DNA of 64,000 bases from Streptomyces liliifuscus (lineage in GTDB: Bacteria; Actinomycetota; Actinomycetes; Streptomycetales; Streptomycetaceae), in contig NZ_CP066831.1 in the NCBI RefSeq assembly GCF_016598615.1, forward strand, positions 372,001 through 436,000, read 5' to 3'. A program made the translations under genes and the position numbers. Each line of letters starts with the position of its first letter. The stretch's first letter is position 1. Of this stretch, positions 50,974-60,102 are shown piece by piece. The notes below the pieces were generated by a model. It made no database searches, was not told the DNA's origin, and was given only the letters and a program-made list of their open reading frames with translations.

Positions 50974-52137
50974 ATGGCTGACAGCCCGACCCTCCCCCGT
51001 CCCCCGGCTCGGGGAACCCGCATCGTTCTAGTCGTCGGCGGAGGCACCTCCGGAAACGCCCTGACCATCCTGCTGCGCCGGGCCGGGATCACCGTCGACG
51101 TCGTCGAGGCGAGCCCCGACTGGAAGGCCTCCGCCGGATCCGGCATCACCCTTCAGGGCAACGCGCTGCGCGTGCTGCGCGAGGTGGGAATCCTCGAAGG
51201 CATCGAGAAGGACGGATACGCCGCCGACGGCGTCGCAATTCTCGCCCCCGACGGCACCGTGCTGCACGCCCACGAGGAACTCCGCACCGGCGGCGACGAC
51301 CTGCCCGCCCACATCGGTATGCGGCGGCCCAGGCTCCAACAGCTCCTCATCGACCAGGTGCGCGCCTCCGGCGCCGACGTCCGCCTCGGCACCACCGCCA
51401 CCGCCTTCCAGCAGGACGACGACGGCGTGGACGTCACCTTCTCGGACGGCACCGACCGCCGCTACGACCTGGTGGTCGGCGCCGACGGGCTCAACTCCAC
51501 CACCCGCTCCATGATCGGCATCACCGACAGACCCGAACCCACCGGCATGGGCATCTGGCGCGCCCCCGCGCCCCGCCCGACCGGTGTCCGCCGCACCGAG
51601 ATGATCTACGGCGGCCGCTGTTTCATCGCCGGGTACTGCCCGACCAGCGAGGACACGGTCTACACCTACCTCGTCGAACCGGCCCGCGACCGGGCCTCGC
51701 TGAACCCGGACGCGTACGCCGACGAGATGCGGGCGCTCAGCGAGGGCTACGGCGGAGTGTGGGAGGAGCTCCGCTCCGCGTTCACCGACCCGAAGGCCGT
51801 CAACTACACCTGGTTCGACCGGCATCTGGTGGAGGGCCCGTGGCACCGCGGCCGGGTCGTGCTCGTCGGCGACGCCGCCCACGCCTGCCCGCCCACCTTC
51901 GCCCAGGGCGCCGCGATGTCCCTGGAGGACGTCCTGGTCCTCGCCGAACTACTGACCAACAGGGACGCCTGGGACGAGCAGCTCCTCGCCGACTACCACG
52001 CCCGACGGCTGCCCCGCGTACGCATGGTCGTCGACGCCTCCGTCCAGCTCGGCCAGTGGCTGCTCGACGGGGTGCGCGACGCGGACGTACCCGGACTGAT
52101 GGGCCGTACCCTGAACGCGCTCAAGGAACTCCCGTGA
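50974..52137 (+). CDS. FAD-dependent aromatic-ring monooxygenase
   Basis: A 387-residue group-A flavoprotein hydroxylase. The dinucleotide-binding start is VLVVGGGTSGNALTILLRRA (a variant GxGxxG), the DG motif is DLVVGADGLNSTTRS, and the second FAD motif is GRVVLVGDAAHACPPTFAQG. Members use NAD(P)H and O2 to hydroxylate phenolic acids, often to produce a catechol. In this operon it would prepare the substrate of the extradiol dioxygenase. CTGGAGG precedes the ATG. It overlaps the amidohydrolase gene by GTGA. Confidence 0.92.
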   Translation: MADSPTLPRPPARGTRIVLVVGGGTSGNALTILLRRAGITVDVVEASPDWKASAGSGITLQGNALRVLREVGILEGIEKDGYAADGVAILAPDGTVLHAHEELRTGGDDLPAHIGMRRPRLQQLLIDQVRASGADVRLGTTATAFQQDDDGVDVTFSDGTDRRYDLVVGADGLNSTTRSMIGITDRPEPTGMGIWRAPAPRPTGVRRTEMIYGGRCFIAGYCPTSEDTVYTYLVEPARDRASLNPDAYADEMRALSEGYGGVWEELRSAFTDPKAVNYTWFDRHLVEGPWHRGRVVLVGDAAHACPPTFAQGAAMSLEDVLVLAELLTNRDAWDEQLLADYHARRLPRVRMVVDASVQLGQWLLDGVRDADVPGLMGRTLNALKELP

Positions 52138-53159
52138 CCGAGCCCCCCTCGATACCGACGATCGATGTTCACGCCCACCTGCTGCTGCCGGAGGTCGAGG
52201 AGGCCGTCGCCGGGCGGCCCGGCCTCGTCGAGGCCCAGGGCCTCGACGCCCGCCGCAACGGCTCGGCGGCCCTCGCCGTGAACGGTCCCATGGTTGGCGC
52301 ACGGGTCCCGAAACTGATAGACGTCTCCGTGCGCCTGGCGGCCATGGACGCAACCGGCGTGGACGTCCAACTGGTGAGCCCCTCACCGAGCCACTACCAC
52401 TACTGGGCCGAGCCCCAACTGGCCGAGCGGGTCTGCCAGTTGGCCAACGAGGGGACAGCCGCGCACTGCGCCAAGGCCCCGGACCGACTGCACGGCCTCG
52501 GTCTGATCCCGCTCCAGCACCCCGAGCTCGCCGTCGCGCTGCTCGACCACGCACTCGACCAGGGGCTGAGGGGCGTGGAGATCTCCTCACACGCGCCGGG
52601 GCGGGGCGGGACACGGGAGGTGGAACTCTCCGACCCGCGGCTCGCGTCCTTCTGGGCGCGCGCCGAGGAGACCGGCGCCCTGGTCTTCCTGCACCCGTTC
52701 GGCTGCACACTCGACGAGCGCCTGGACCGGTGGTACCTGTCCAACACGGTCGGCCAGCCCACCGAGAACGCCGTCGCCCTCTCGCATCTGATCTTCTCCG
52801 GTGTCCTGGACCGCCATCCGGGCCTGAAGCTGATCGCGGCGCACGGCGGCGGCTACCTCCCCACTCACATCGGCCGCTCCGACCACGCCTGGCGGGCCCG
52901 CCCCGACGCCCGGGACTGCGCCCGTGAGCCGAGCAGCTACCTGAAGCAGCTGTACTTCGACTCCCTCGTCCACGACCCCCATGTACTGCGGGAGCTGGTC
53001 CGCGCCGCCGGCCCGGGACGAGTCCTGCTCGGCTCCGACTTCCCGTTCGACATGGGCGCCGACGACCCGCTGGGCGCGCTGCGCGCCGCGGACCTGCCCA
53101 TCGCCGACTTCCACTCCGTCCGCGGCGGAAACGCCGCTGCCCTGCTCAACCTCGCCTGA
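52134..53159 (+). CDS. Amidohydrolase-family (ACMSD-like) hydrolase/decarboxylase
   Basis: A 341-residue TIM-barrel metal enzyme of the COG2159 type: IDVHAHLLLPE (metal His pair), VFLHPFG, LKLIAAHGGGYLPTHIGR and VLLGSDFPFD (catalytic Asp). Relatives include 2-amino-3-carboxymuconate semialdehyde decarboxylase and gamma-resorcylate decarboxylase, so non-oxidative decarboxylation of an aromatic acid or ring-cleavage product is the likely reaction. The GTG at 52134 overlaps the monooxygenase stop. The extradiol dioxygenase gene follows 11 bases later, after GGGAGG. Confidence 0.9.
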   Translation: MTEPPSIPTIDVHAHLLLPEVEEAVAGRPGLVEAQGLDARRNGSAALAVNGPMVGARVPKLIDVSVRLAAMDATGVDVQLVSPSPSHYHYWAEPQLAERVCQLANEGTAAHCAKAPDRLHGLGLIPLQHPELAVALLDHALDQGLRGVEISSHAPGRGGTREVELSDPRLASFWARAEETGALVFLHPFGCTLDERLDRWYLSNTVGQPTENAVALSHLIFSGVLDRHPGLKLIAAHGGGYLPTHIGRSDHAWRARPDARDCAREPSSYLKQLYFDSLVHDPHVLRELVRAAGPGRVLLGSDFPFDMGADDPLGALRAADLPIADFHSVRGGNAAALLNLA

Positions 53160-53170
53160 GGGAGGCCCCC

Positions 53171-54109
53171 ATGAGCAACCGCCTGCTCACCCATCTGCGG
53201 CACGTCGACCTCGCCGTGCCCGACTACGACAAGCAACTCGACTTCTACGCCGGCGTCTGGGGCCTGACCAAGGTCGCCGAGGACTCCGGCATCTCCTTCC
53301 TCGCCGCCGAGGGCAGCCCCGAACAGTACGTCGTACGGCTGCGCAAGGCCGACGAGAAGCGCCTCGACCTGGTCTCCTACGGGGCGGGCAGCCCGGCCGA
53401 CGTCGACACCCTGGCCGAGCAACTGCTCTCCCAACAGGTGCAGTTGGTCTCCCAGCCGGGCAAGGTGGACACCCCCGGCGGCGGTTACGGCTTCCGTTTC
53501 TTCGACGTCGACGGTCGCACCATCGAGGTCTCCGCCGACGTCGAGGCGCGAGAGCACCGCAGGATCGAGGAGAAGGAGTCGATCCCGGTCCGTCTGTCGC
53601 ACGTGGTGCTCAACTCCCCCGACCTGAACAGGACGCGTGAGTGGTACGAGCGCCACCTCGGCTTCCGCCTGTCCGACACGCTGAGCTCGCCGCACATGGG
53701 CGAGGTCATGCACTTCATGCGGATCAGCAACCAGCACCACTCGATGGCCATCGCCCAGGGCCCGCACACCGCCCTGCACCACGTCTCGTTCGAGATGCGC
53801 GGCCTGGACGAGTACATGCGCGGTTCCGGCCGGGTGATGCGGGCCGGTTTCCAGAAGGTCTGGGGCCCGGGCCGGCACATGGCGGGCGACAACACCTTCA
53901 CGTACTTCCTGGATCCGCACGGCAACACGGTCGAGTACACCACCGAGTTGGAAGAGCTGGACGAGGACACCTGGCACCCCCACGTCTACGACTTCTCCAA
54001 GCCCGAGGTCACCGACCAGTGGGGCACGGCGAACCCGATGAACGAGCTGGTCGCCAAGGAGTCGTTCAACGACGTCGACCGCGGAGTGTTCGTCGCCCCA
54101 CCGGTCTGA
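53171..54109 (+). CDS. Extradiol ring-cleavage dioxygenase (VOC type I)
   Basis: A 312-residue two-domain vicinal-oxygen-chelate protein. The N-terminal repeat begins HLRHVDLAVPDYDKQLDFYA. The catalytic second repeat contains the three probable Fe(II) ligands: His in LSHVVLNSPD, His in LHHVSFEM, and Glu in NTVEYTTELEE. The loop HGNTVEYTT is typical of catechol 2,3-dioxygenases. It should split a catechol next to its hydroxyls with O2, giving a semialdehyde or keto acid for the FAH-type hydrolases. It is the central reaction of the operon. Confidence 0.92.
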   Translation: MSNRLLTHLRHVDLAVPDYDKQLDFYAGVWGLTKVAEDSGISFLAAEGSPEQYVVRLRKADEKRLDLVSYGAGSPADVDTLAEQLLSQQVQLVSQPGKVDTPGGGYGFRFFDVDGRTIEVSADVEAREHRRIEEKESIPVRLSHVVLNSPDLNRTREWYERHLGFRLSDTLSSPHMGEVMHFMRISNQHHSMAIAQGPHTALHHVSFEMRGLDEYMRGSGRVMRAGFQKVWGPGRHMAGDNTFTYFLDPHGNTVEYTTELEELDEDTWHPHVYDFSKPEVTDQWGTANPMNELVAKESFNDVDRGVFVAPPV

Positions 54110-54165
54110 CCGCCGCCGCGTCCCCGGCTTCCGCACCACGCCTCCACACCGACAGGTCCTCTCCC

Positions 54166-55137
54166 ATGCGTCTCGCCACGTACGAACACCACAACCGACA
54201 TCAGGTGGCCGTCGTCCACGAGGACGGCACGCTCCGCCCCCTGCCCGGTGTGCGCTCCCTGACCGGACTGCTCGCCGAGGGCGGCGGCCTGCCCGAGTTG
54301 CTCGACGCGGGCCCCGAGCTGCTCTCCACCCCGGCCGGTCCCCACGTGTCCGAGGTGCGCCTGCTGCCGCCGCTCCAGCCGCCCACCATGCGGGACTTCG
54401 TCACCTTCGAGGAGCACGTCGAGGGCGTCCGGCGATCCGTGGACGGCACCGCCGGTGTCCCGGAGCGGTGGTACGCGGCCCCGACGTTCTACTTCGGCAA
54501 CCCCTACGCCATGTACGGCCCGCACGACGACATCCCCATGCCGCCGGAGTCGAGCGTGCTCGACTTCGAGCTGGAGGTCGCCGCCGTGATCGGCAAGGAG
54601 GGTCGCGACCTCACCCCCGAGCAGGCCCGCGACCACATCGTCGGCTACACCGTCCTCAACGACTGGTCGGCCCGTGACCTGCAGTCCGCCGAGATGAAGG
54701 TCGGCCTCGGCCCCTGCAAGGGCAAGGACACCGCCACCACACTGGGGCCTTATCTGGTCACCGCCGACGAGTTGGAGAAGTACCGCGACGCGGACGGTTT
54801 CCTGCGTCTGGCGCTGACGGCGGAGGTCAACGGCGAGACGATCGGCGAGGACCTGCTGTCCAACATGAGCTGGACCTTCGAGGAGATGGTCGCCTACGCC
54901 TCCCGGGGCACCGTCGTCCGGCCCGGGGACGTCCTCGGTTCCGGGACCTGCGGCAACGGCGGCTGTCTCGCCGAACTGTGGGGCGTACGAGGCAGACAGG
55001 ACCCGGTGCCGCTCAAGCCCGGCGACACCGTGGCCCTCACCGTCGAGGGCATCGGCACCGTCTCCAACACCGTGGTCCCCGGCCCTGCCCCCCTGCCGGT
55101 TCCCGTCGCCCGGCGCCGCCCGCGGGAGCGGCCGTGA
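54166..55137 (+). CDS. Fumarylacetoacetate hydrolase-family protein (second paralogue)
   Basis: A 323-residue FAH enzyme more like true fumarylacetoacetase/acylpyruvase: RDFVTFEEHVEG, FYFGNPYAMYGPHDDIPMP, LDFELEVAAVIGKEGRDLTP (metal glutamates), GYTVLNDWSARDLQ and VLGSGTCGNGGCLAEL. It likely hydrolyses the C-C bond of the ring-fission product. It diverges clearly from the operon's first FAH protein, so the two probably take successive steps. The start is the ATG at 54166, 56 bases after the dioxygenase stop. It overlaps the SDR gene by GTGA. Confidence 0.9.
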   Translation: MRLATYEHHNRHQVAVVHEDGTLRPLPGVRSLTGLLAEGGGLPELLDAGPELLSTPAGPHVSEVRLLPPLQPPTMRDFVTFEEHVEGVRRSVDGTAGVPERWYAAPTFYFGNPYAMYGPHDDIPMPPESSVLDFELEVAAVIGKEGRDLTPEQARDHIVGYTVLNDWSARDLQSAEMKVGLGPCKGKDTATTLGPYLVTADELEKYRDADGFLRLALTAEVNGETIGEDLLSNMSWTFEEMVAYASRGTVVRPGDVLGSGTCGNGGCLAELWGVRGRQDPVPLKPGDTVALTVEGIGTVSNTVVPGPAPLPVPVARRRPRERP

Positions 55138-55883
55138 CCGACCTCCGCTCCAAGCCACTGCTCGGCAAGGTCGTCGTGGTCACGGGCGCGGCCGGTGGCC
55201 AAGGCGCAGCGGAGGCCGACGCACTGACCCGCGAGGGCGCCCAGGTGATCGCCACCGACGTGACGGAGGCACCCGGCTGCCACCGCCTCGACGTCACCAG
55301 CGAGAACGACTGGGCTGAGCTCGCCGCGGAACTGCGCAAGGTGTACGGGCAGGTGCACGGCCTGGTCAACAACGCGGGCGTCACCTGGCGTGCCCGAATC
55401 GACGACGTACGCCCCGAAGACATGGCCCGGGTCCACGCGGTCAACGTCACCGGGCCGCTCCTGGGCATCCAGCACCTGGTCCCGCTGATGGGCCCGGGGG
55501 CGTCGATCGTGAACGTGGGTTCGTCAGCGGCGCTGACCGCCCACTACCCGGTCGCGTACACGGCCAGCAAGTGGGCGCTACGCGGACTGTCGAGGACCGC
55601 CGCCATGGAACTGGGGCCCCGTGGCATCCGCGTGAACCTCATCCACCCCGGCTTCATCGAGACGGACATGACCGCCTCCGCGGCACCCGCGTTCCGCGAG
55701 GCGAACGTTCGCGGGACACCGCTCGGCCGCACCGGAACCGTCGACGACATCGCCCCGCTCGTCACGTTCCTCCTCTCCGACGACGCGTCGTTCATCACCG
55801 GCGCCGAGATCCCCGTCGACGGCGGCCTCACCGCACACGGCGGGGCCAAGCAGATCTCGGACGCCCTGCGCCCCGAGGCCTGA
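55134..55883 (+). CDS. Short-chain dehydrogenase/reductase (SDR)
   Basis: A 249-residue classical SDR: cofactor motif VVVVTGAAGGQGAAEADALT (TGxxxGxG), LVNNAGVTW, catalytic Ser in NVGSSAAL, YTASK (YxxxK, Tyr and Lys) and GFIETDMTAS. It should oxidise or reduce an alcohol/ketone intermediate with NAD(H) or NADP(H). The GTG at 55134 overlaps the FAH stop (GTGA). It is the last gene of the LysR-controlled operon, ending 94 bases before a convergent lysR gene. Confidence 0.92.
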   Translation: MTDLRSKPLLGKVVVVTGAAGGQGAAEADALTREGAQVIATDVTEAPGCHRLDVTSENDWAELAAELRKVYGQVHGLVNNAGVTWRARIDDVRPEDMARVHAVNVTGPLLGIQHLVPLMGPGASIVNVGSSAALTAHYPVAYTASKWALRGLSRTAAMELGPRGIRVNLIHPGFIETDMTASAAPAFREANVRGTPLGRTGTVDDIAPLVTFLLSDDASFITGAEIPVDGGLTAHGGAKQISDALRPEA

Positions 55884-55977
55884 ACCAGTGACGACGTACG
55901 CATGACGCGGCAGAAGGGCCCGGGGTGGCTGCCATGAGAGCAGAGCCGGCGAGATCCGCCGCGCTCTGAGCGGCTGA

Positions 55978-56892
55978 TCAACAGATCGTGGCTCCGACCT
56001 CCCGCGCCGCGGCGAGGTAGGCGAGGACCAGTGTCCGTTTGTCGTTCTGACAGGCGGCCACCGCCAGTTGGGACGGGGAGATGCCCCGGACCGGTACGGC
56101 GATCACCTCGTCCCGGACGATCAGTGGGGCGTTGCCGGTTGCCAGCAGCACCACGCCCTGACCGCCGGCGACCGCCTCGTGGGTCTCCTCGGCGCTGGCC
56201 ACCACCCCGCCGATCCGCGGCTGTCGGCCGTCCCGGGCGTCGAGGGCAAGCCAGTAGTCCCGCAGCGGGCCGGCCTCCGTAGGGAGGGCGAGGAAGGGCT
56301 CGTCCAGCAGGTCGGTGAAGTCCACCTTTCCCTCGGGGTCGGACGCGGCCCGCGCCGCCAAGGGGTGTCCGTCCGGAAGCGCGACCAGCCGAGGTTCGCG
56401 GGCCACCACCGCGTACTGGTAACGGTCTTCGTCCGGCAGCGGCAGCCAGACGAAGGCGACGTCGCTGGATCCATCCGCCAACCCGGCAGTGGGATCCGCC
56501 CAGTTGACCTGGCACAGGACAGGCCGCGCGTCCGGATGTCGGGAGACAAGGCGGGTCCGCAGAGCGGGCAGCAGCCCGCGGCCCGGACTGGTGGACATGC
56601 CGATCACCAGAGTGCACCGCTCGGCCGTCTTCGCCTCCTCCACCGCGGCCTCCGCGGCCTGCCAGGCGGCCAGCACCGCGCGGGCGTGCGGTAACAGGGC
56701 TTCCCCCGCGGCGCTCAACCGCACTGTCCGCCGGTCCCGTTCGAACAGGACCACGCCGAGTTGCTTCTCCAGCATCCGTATCTGCTTGCTCAGTGCCGGC
56801 TGGGAGACGAACAGCCGCTCGGCGGCGCGGGTGAAGCTCAATTCCTCGGCGACCGAGGTGAAGTAGCGCAGATCACGCCCATGGACGTCCAT
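55978..56892 (-). CDS. LysR-family transcriptional regulator
   Basis: A 304-residue LysR protein. The N-terminal part reads LRYFTSVAEELSFTRAAERL and FVSQPALSKQIRMLEKQLGV, the standard winged-helix start. The effector domain begins near residue 93 (CTLVIGMSTSPGRGLLPALR). It is divergent from an SDR gene about 106 bases away, which is its most likely target. It is convergent with the catabolic operon but unlike that operon's own LysR, so a link there is not supported. Confidence 0.92.
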   Translation of the reverse strand: MDVHGRDLRYFTSVAEELSFTRAAERLFVSQPALSKQIRMLEKQLGVVLFERDRRTVRLSAAGEALLPHARAVLAAWQAAEAAVEEAKTAERCTLVIGMSTSPGRGLLPALRTRLVSRHPDARPVLCQVNWADPTAGLADGSSDVAFVWLPLPDEDRYQYAVVAREPRLVALPDGHPLAARAASDPEGKVDFTDLLDEPFLALPTEAGPLRDYWLALDARDGRQPRIGGVVASAEETHEAVAGGQGVVLLATGNAPLIVRDEVIAVPVRGISPSQLAVAACQNDKRTLVLAYLAAAREVGATIC

Positions 56893-56998
56893 AACTCATG
56901 GCTATCACAAGGGGTCTTGGACGCCGCCCTGGTACCTGGCGAAGGATCGACTCTGTCGACGGAAGAGTCCCGAACGGCAGTTGACGAGGGAGACGAAG

Positions 56999-57844
56999 AT
57001 GAGCGAGAACTCCAAGGTCTGGCTGGTCACCGGCGCGAGCAGCGGTTTCGGGCGGGCCATCGCGGAGGCCGCGGTCGCCGCCGGTGACACGGTGATCGGC
57101 ACCGCCCGGCGCACCGAGGCGCTGGACGACCTTGTTGCCGCGCACCCTGACCGCGTCGAGGCGATCGGCCTGGACGTCACCGACGGCGAGCGGATCGATG
57201 TGGTGGCCGCCGACGTCCTAGCACGCTACGGCAGGGTGGACGTGCTGGTGAACAGCGCCGGCCGCACCCAGGTGGGGGCGTTCGAGGAGACCACCGACCG
57301 GGAGCTGCGTGACCTGTTCGAGCTGCACGTGTTCGGTCCTGCGCGTCTGACCCGGGCGCTGCTGCCGCAGATGAGGGAGCGGGGCAGCGGATCGGTCGTG
57401 AACATCAGCAGCTTCGGAGGGCAGCTGTCCTTCGCCGGGTTCTCCGCGTACAGCGCGACCAAGGCGGCGCTGGAGCAGCTGTCGGAGGGCTTGGCCGACG
57501 AGGTGGCGCCGTTCGGCATCAAGGTGCTGATCGTGGAGCCCGGAGCGTTCCGTACCAACCTGTTCGGCAAGGGCGCGGCGTACTTCTCCGAGGAAAATCC
57601 GGCGTACAAGGAGAAGGTCGGCGCGACCCGGCAGATGGTGCAGGGCAGCGGCGGCAGCCAGCCCGGCGACCCGGCGAAGGCCGCGGCAGCGATCCGGCTG
57701 GCTCTGGACGCCGAGAAGACCCCGCTCCGCCTTGCCCTCGGCGGAGACGCGGTCGACTTCCTGGCCGCACACCTGGACTCCGTGCGGGCCGAACTCACCG
57801 AGTGGGAGGAGGTCTCCCGGGGGACGGACTTCGACACGGAGTGA
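56999..57844 (+). CDS. Short-chain dehydrogenase/reductase (SDR)
   Basis: A 281-residue classical SDR: VWLVTGASSGFGRAIAEAAV (TGxxxGxG), LVNSAGRTQ, ISSFGGQ (catalytic Ser region) and YSATKAALEQLSEGLADEVA (YxxxK). The extended C-terminus (about 200-281) with KEKVGATRQMVQGSGG is common in SDRs annotated as oxidoreductases of unknown substrate. GGGAGACGAAG directly precedes the ATG at 56999; an in-frame ATG at 56981 is less suitable. It is divergent from lysR. Confidence 0.92.
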   Translation: MSENSKVWLVTGASSGFGRAIAEAAVAAGDTVIGTARRTEALDDLVAAHPDRVEAIGLDVTDGERIDVVAADVLARYGRVDVLVNSAGRTQVGAFEETTDRELRDLFELHVFGPARLTRALLPQMRERGSGSVVNISSFGGQLSFAGFSAYSATKAALEQLSEGLADEVAPFGIKVLIVEPGAFRTNLFGKGAAYFSEENPAYKEKVGATRQMVQGSGGSQPGDPAKAAAAIRLALDAEKTPLRLALGGDAVDFLAAHLDSVRAELTEWEEVSRGTDFDTE

Positions 57845-57892
57845 CAGCCCGGCGGGGCGAGGACTCTTTCGGACGAGGCCCCGTTCGTCGTC

Positions 57893-59020
57893 TCAGCCGA
57901 AGCGCAGGATGCGCGGGGCGAAGGTGCCCTCGGGGCCGTCGGCGCGGCCGACGGACCACACCTTCGCCGTGCCCGGCACCGGCGCCAGCCTCAGCACCCA
58001 GGAGTCACCCTCCCCTGGCACCGACGGTTCGCTGTACTCGGTGAACGACTCTCCGTTCCAGGCAAGGAAATCCGGCCCGGGGACGAACGGCGGATTACTG
58101 CCCGGCGGACCCCACTTCTGCGAGCGGGCGACCGAGACCCAGGCCAGGGCGCCGGACTCGGTGGGCGCCAGTGAGCTGATCGAGCCGAAATCGGTGGGCA
58201 CGGTCACCCGGCTCCACGCCTGCCCGTCGAAGCGGACCAGCAGTGGCGGAATCGGCCGGCCCGGCGGGCCGCCGACGAACCCGGCCGTGCCGCCCGCCCA
58301 GACCTCCGTCGGCGAGACCGCCAGCACACTGCTCACGGCCGACCGCGGGAACCCGTCCACGATCGTCTGCTGCCACACCTGCCCGTTCCAGTGCGAAACG
58401 GCAGCACCCGAGTCGGAGGCGCCCGCGGCCCAGACGTCGTCGGCCGCCAGGATGTGCAGGCCGTACACGGATCCCGGCGGCACCGGCACGTCCCGCCAGC
58501 CGCGTCCGTCCCAGCGCAGCAGTACCTGCGTGCCCTCCCGCGAACCGATCAGCCAGGTCTCACCGCCGCCGGCGACGACTTTGGTCAGCACGACACCGCG
58601 CGGCGACCGGCTCTCGTACCAGGCGCCGCCGTCGGAGCGAAGCAGGTGGGCGCCGCCCGCCGAGTCACGGCCGACCGCCCAGACCGCGGTCGGCGAGGTC
58701 GCGGCGATGGACAGGAGCTCTCCCTGCCAGCCGATCCCGGGCAGACTCTGGCGCTGCCACGCGGTTCCGTCCCAGCGCAGTATCAGCGGGAAGCCCGGCG
58801 CCTCGCGACCGACGGCGTCGGCACCGACCGCCCACGCCCGGTCCGGCCCGAACGCCACGGCCTCGTTCAGTCCCGCCTGCGGGCGTACCTGTGCCGGGAC
58901 CGGAACGTGTTGCCAGGACAGGGTCTCCGCCGCGGCCGAGCTCATGACCGTCACGACGGTCACGGCGGCGGCGAGGACCGCGACAACAAGTCTGCGTGCC
59001 ATGGGAATTCGGCGAGCCAT
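57893..59020 (-). CDS. Secreted propeller-like protein (second of a tandem pair)
   Basis: A 375-residue exported protein with an N-terminal signal (about 1-31, MARRLVVAVLAAAVTVVTVM then SAAA). The mature part repeats units of about 50 residues with an AWAVG / VWAAG strand and a LLRWDGxxW strand (AFGPDRAWAVGADAVG, LILRWDGTAWQR, SPTAVWAVGRDSAG, HWNGQVWQQ, SPTEVWAGGTAG). This pattern predicts a beta-propeller of six or seven blades. No catalytic motif is visible. The ATG at 59020 has GGAGG at 6 bases and starts only 2 bases after the stop of the upstream paralogue, so the pair is coupled. Confidence 0.82.
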   Translation of the reverse strand: MARRIPMARRLVVAVLAAAVTVVTVMSSAAAETLSWQHVPVPAQVRPQAGLNEAVAFGPDRAWAVGADAVGREAPGFPLILRWDGTAWQRQSLPGIGWQGELLSIAATSPTAVWAVGRDSAGGAHLLRSDGGAWYESRSPRGVVLTKVVAGGGETWLIGSREGTQVLLRWDGRGWRDVPVPPGSVYGLHILAADDVWAAGASDSGAAVSHWNGQVWQQTIVDGFPRSAVSSVLAVSPTEVWAGGTAGFVGGPPGRPIPPLLVRFDGQAWSRVTVPTDFGSISSLAPTESGALAWVSVARSQKWGPPGSNPPFVPGPDFLAWNGESFTEYSEPSVPGEGDSWVLRLAPVPGTAKVWSVGRADGPEGTFAPRILRFG

Positions 59021-59022
59021 GG

Positions 59023-60102
59023 TCAGCCTCCCAGCCGCTCGCTCATCAGGTTCGGTTTCGAGCCGTAGATCTCGACGGTCCCGAAGGACAGCAGTGCGGA
59101 CCCGGCCCTCGCCAGCGCACGCGGTTTGACGTCGATCGCGTTCGTGCGCTCAGGGCCGTACGAGAAGGTGGTGCGGGGGCCGTCCACCCGTGCGTACTTC
59201 GACTGGAACGCGCGGTCGCTGCGCACCGGAAGCCACAGCGCACCGTCCGGACCGCGCACCATGGCCTCGGTGTAGGTGTCGCCCAGCGGCGGGTAAGTGG
59301 TGCGCCAGGCGCGCCCGTTGAAGGTCATCAGGTAGGTGCGGGCCACGCCGTCGGTGTACTGGCTGCCGCCGATCGTGACCCGGCCGGACGGTTCGAGCAG
59401 GATCGTGTGCACGTTGCTGTTCGGCGGCAGCGGCACCTTCGCGTCTTGCCATGCCGTGCCGTCCCACCGCAGGACGGTGGACCCGGTGCTGGTGTCCGCC
59501 CAGGCCCAGGCGTCGGTGGCAGTACGCGCGTTGATGCCCATCACGTACAGCACACCGTCCGGGGTGGCCTGTGTGGTCCAGCCGGAACCGTCGTAGTGCA
59601 ACACCTTGAGCCCGGTGTCGTCTTCGCCGACCACCCACGCCCCGCCGGGTACGGCGGTGAAGTCCTGGTAGGTCCACAGGGTCTGCGGCAGCGGGACGGC
59701 ATTCCACCCCGCCGCCGACCGGCGCAGGATCTCCCCCGTCCCCGCGCGGTTGTGGAAGATCCACACCTCCTCGCCGACGAACCGCACCTTGCCGAGCCAG
59801 CCCGGTTCACCGGCGCCGGGGAAGGTTGCGTCCGTGCTCCACGCCGTTCCGTCCCACCGGTACAGCATCGGCCGCAGTCCATCGGCGGCGTGCTCGTACC
59901 CGGTTGCCCACGCCTCCCCCGGCCCACGGGCGGCCAGATCGGACACGGTCACCGGCGGGGCCGCCGCCGGCACCGGCAGCGCCGACCAGCTCGGCTTCGC
60001 GGCCTCAGCCGCAACAGGCGTTACAGCCATGGCCGAGGTCGGCGACACGACCGCGGCACACGCGATCACAAGGCAGACAATGACCGCACGGAGACCGTTC
60101 AC
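59023..60102 (-). CDS. Secreted propeller-like protein (first of a tandem pair)
   Basis: A 359-residue paralogue of the protein encoded next. The signal peptide is VNGLRAVIVCLVIACAAVVS ... AMA. Repeated units follow: GPGEAWATGYEHAADG, MLYRWDGTAWST, VGEEVWIFHNRAG, GGAWVVGEDDTG, VLRWDGTAWQD and LMTFNGRAWRT. A secreted beta-propeller is inferred; the function is unknown. The GTG at 60102 follows GGGGGGTCTC and is preferred over an in-frame start at 60147, which would add 15 uncharacteristic residues. The two genes form a bicistronic unit. Confidence 0.8.
   Translation of the reverse strand: MNGLRAVIVCLVIACAAVVSPTSAMAVTPVAAEAAKPSWSALPVPAAAPPVTVSDLAARGPGEAWATGYEHAADGLRPMLYRWDGTAWSTDATFPGAGEPGWLGKVRFVGEEVWIFHNRAGTGEILRRSAAGWNAVPLPQTLWTYQDFTAVPGGAWVVGEDDTGLKVLHYDGSGWTTQATPDGVLYVMGINARTATDAWAWADTSTGSTVLRWDGTAWQDAKVPLPPNSNVHTILLEPSGRVTIGGSQYTDGVARTYLMTFNGRAWRTTYPPLGDTYTEAMVRGPDGALWLPVRSDRAFQSKYARVDGPRTTFSYGPERTNAIDVKPRALARAGSALLSFGTVEIYGSKPNLMSERLGG

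Noticed and set aside
48941..55883. Homogentisate pathway (FAH plus dioxygenase)
   Set aside because: No homogentisate dioxygenase or maleylacetoacetate isomerase is present; the dioxygenase is an extradiol VOC enzyme and there are two FAH paralogues, so a different meta-cleavage route is more likely.
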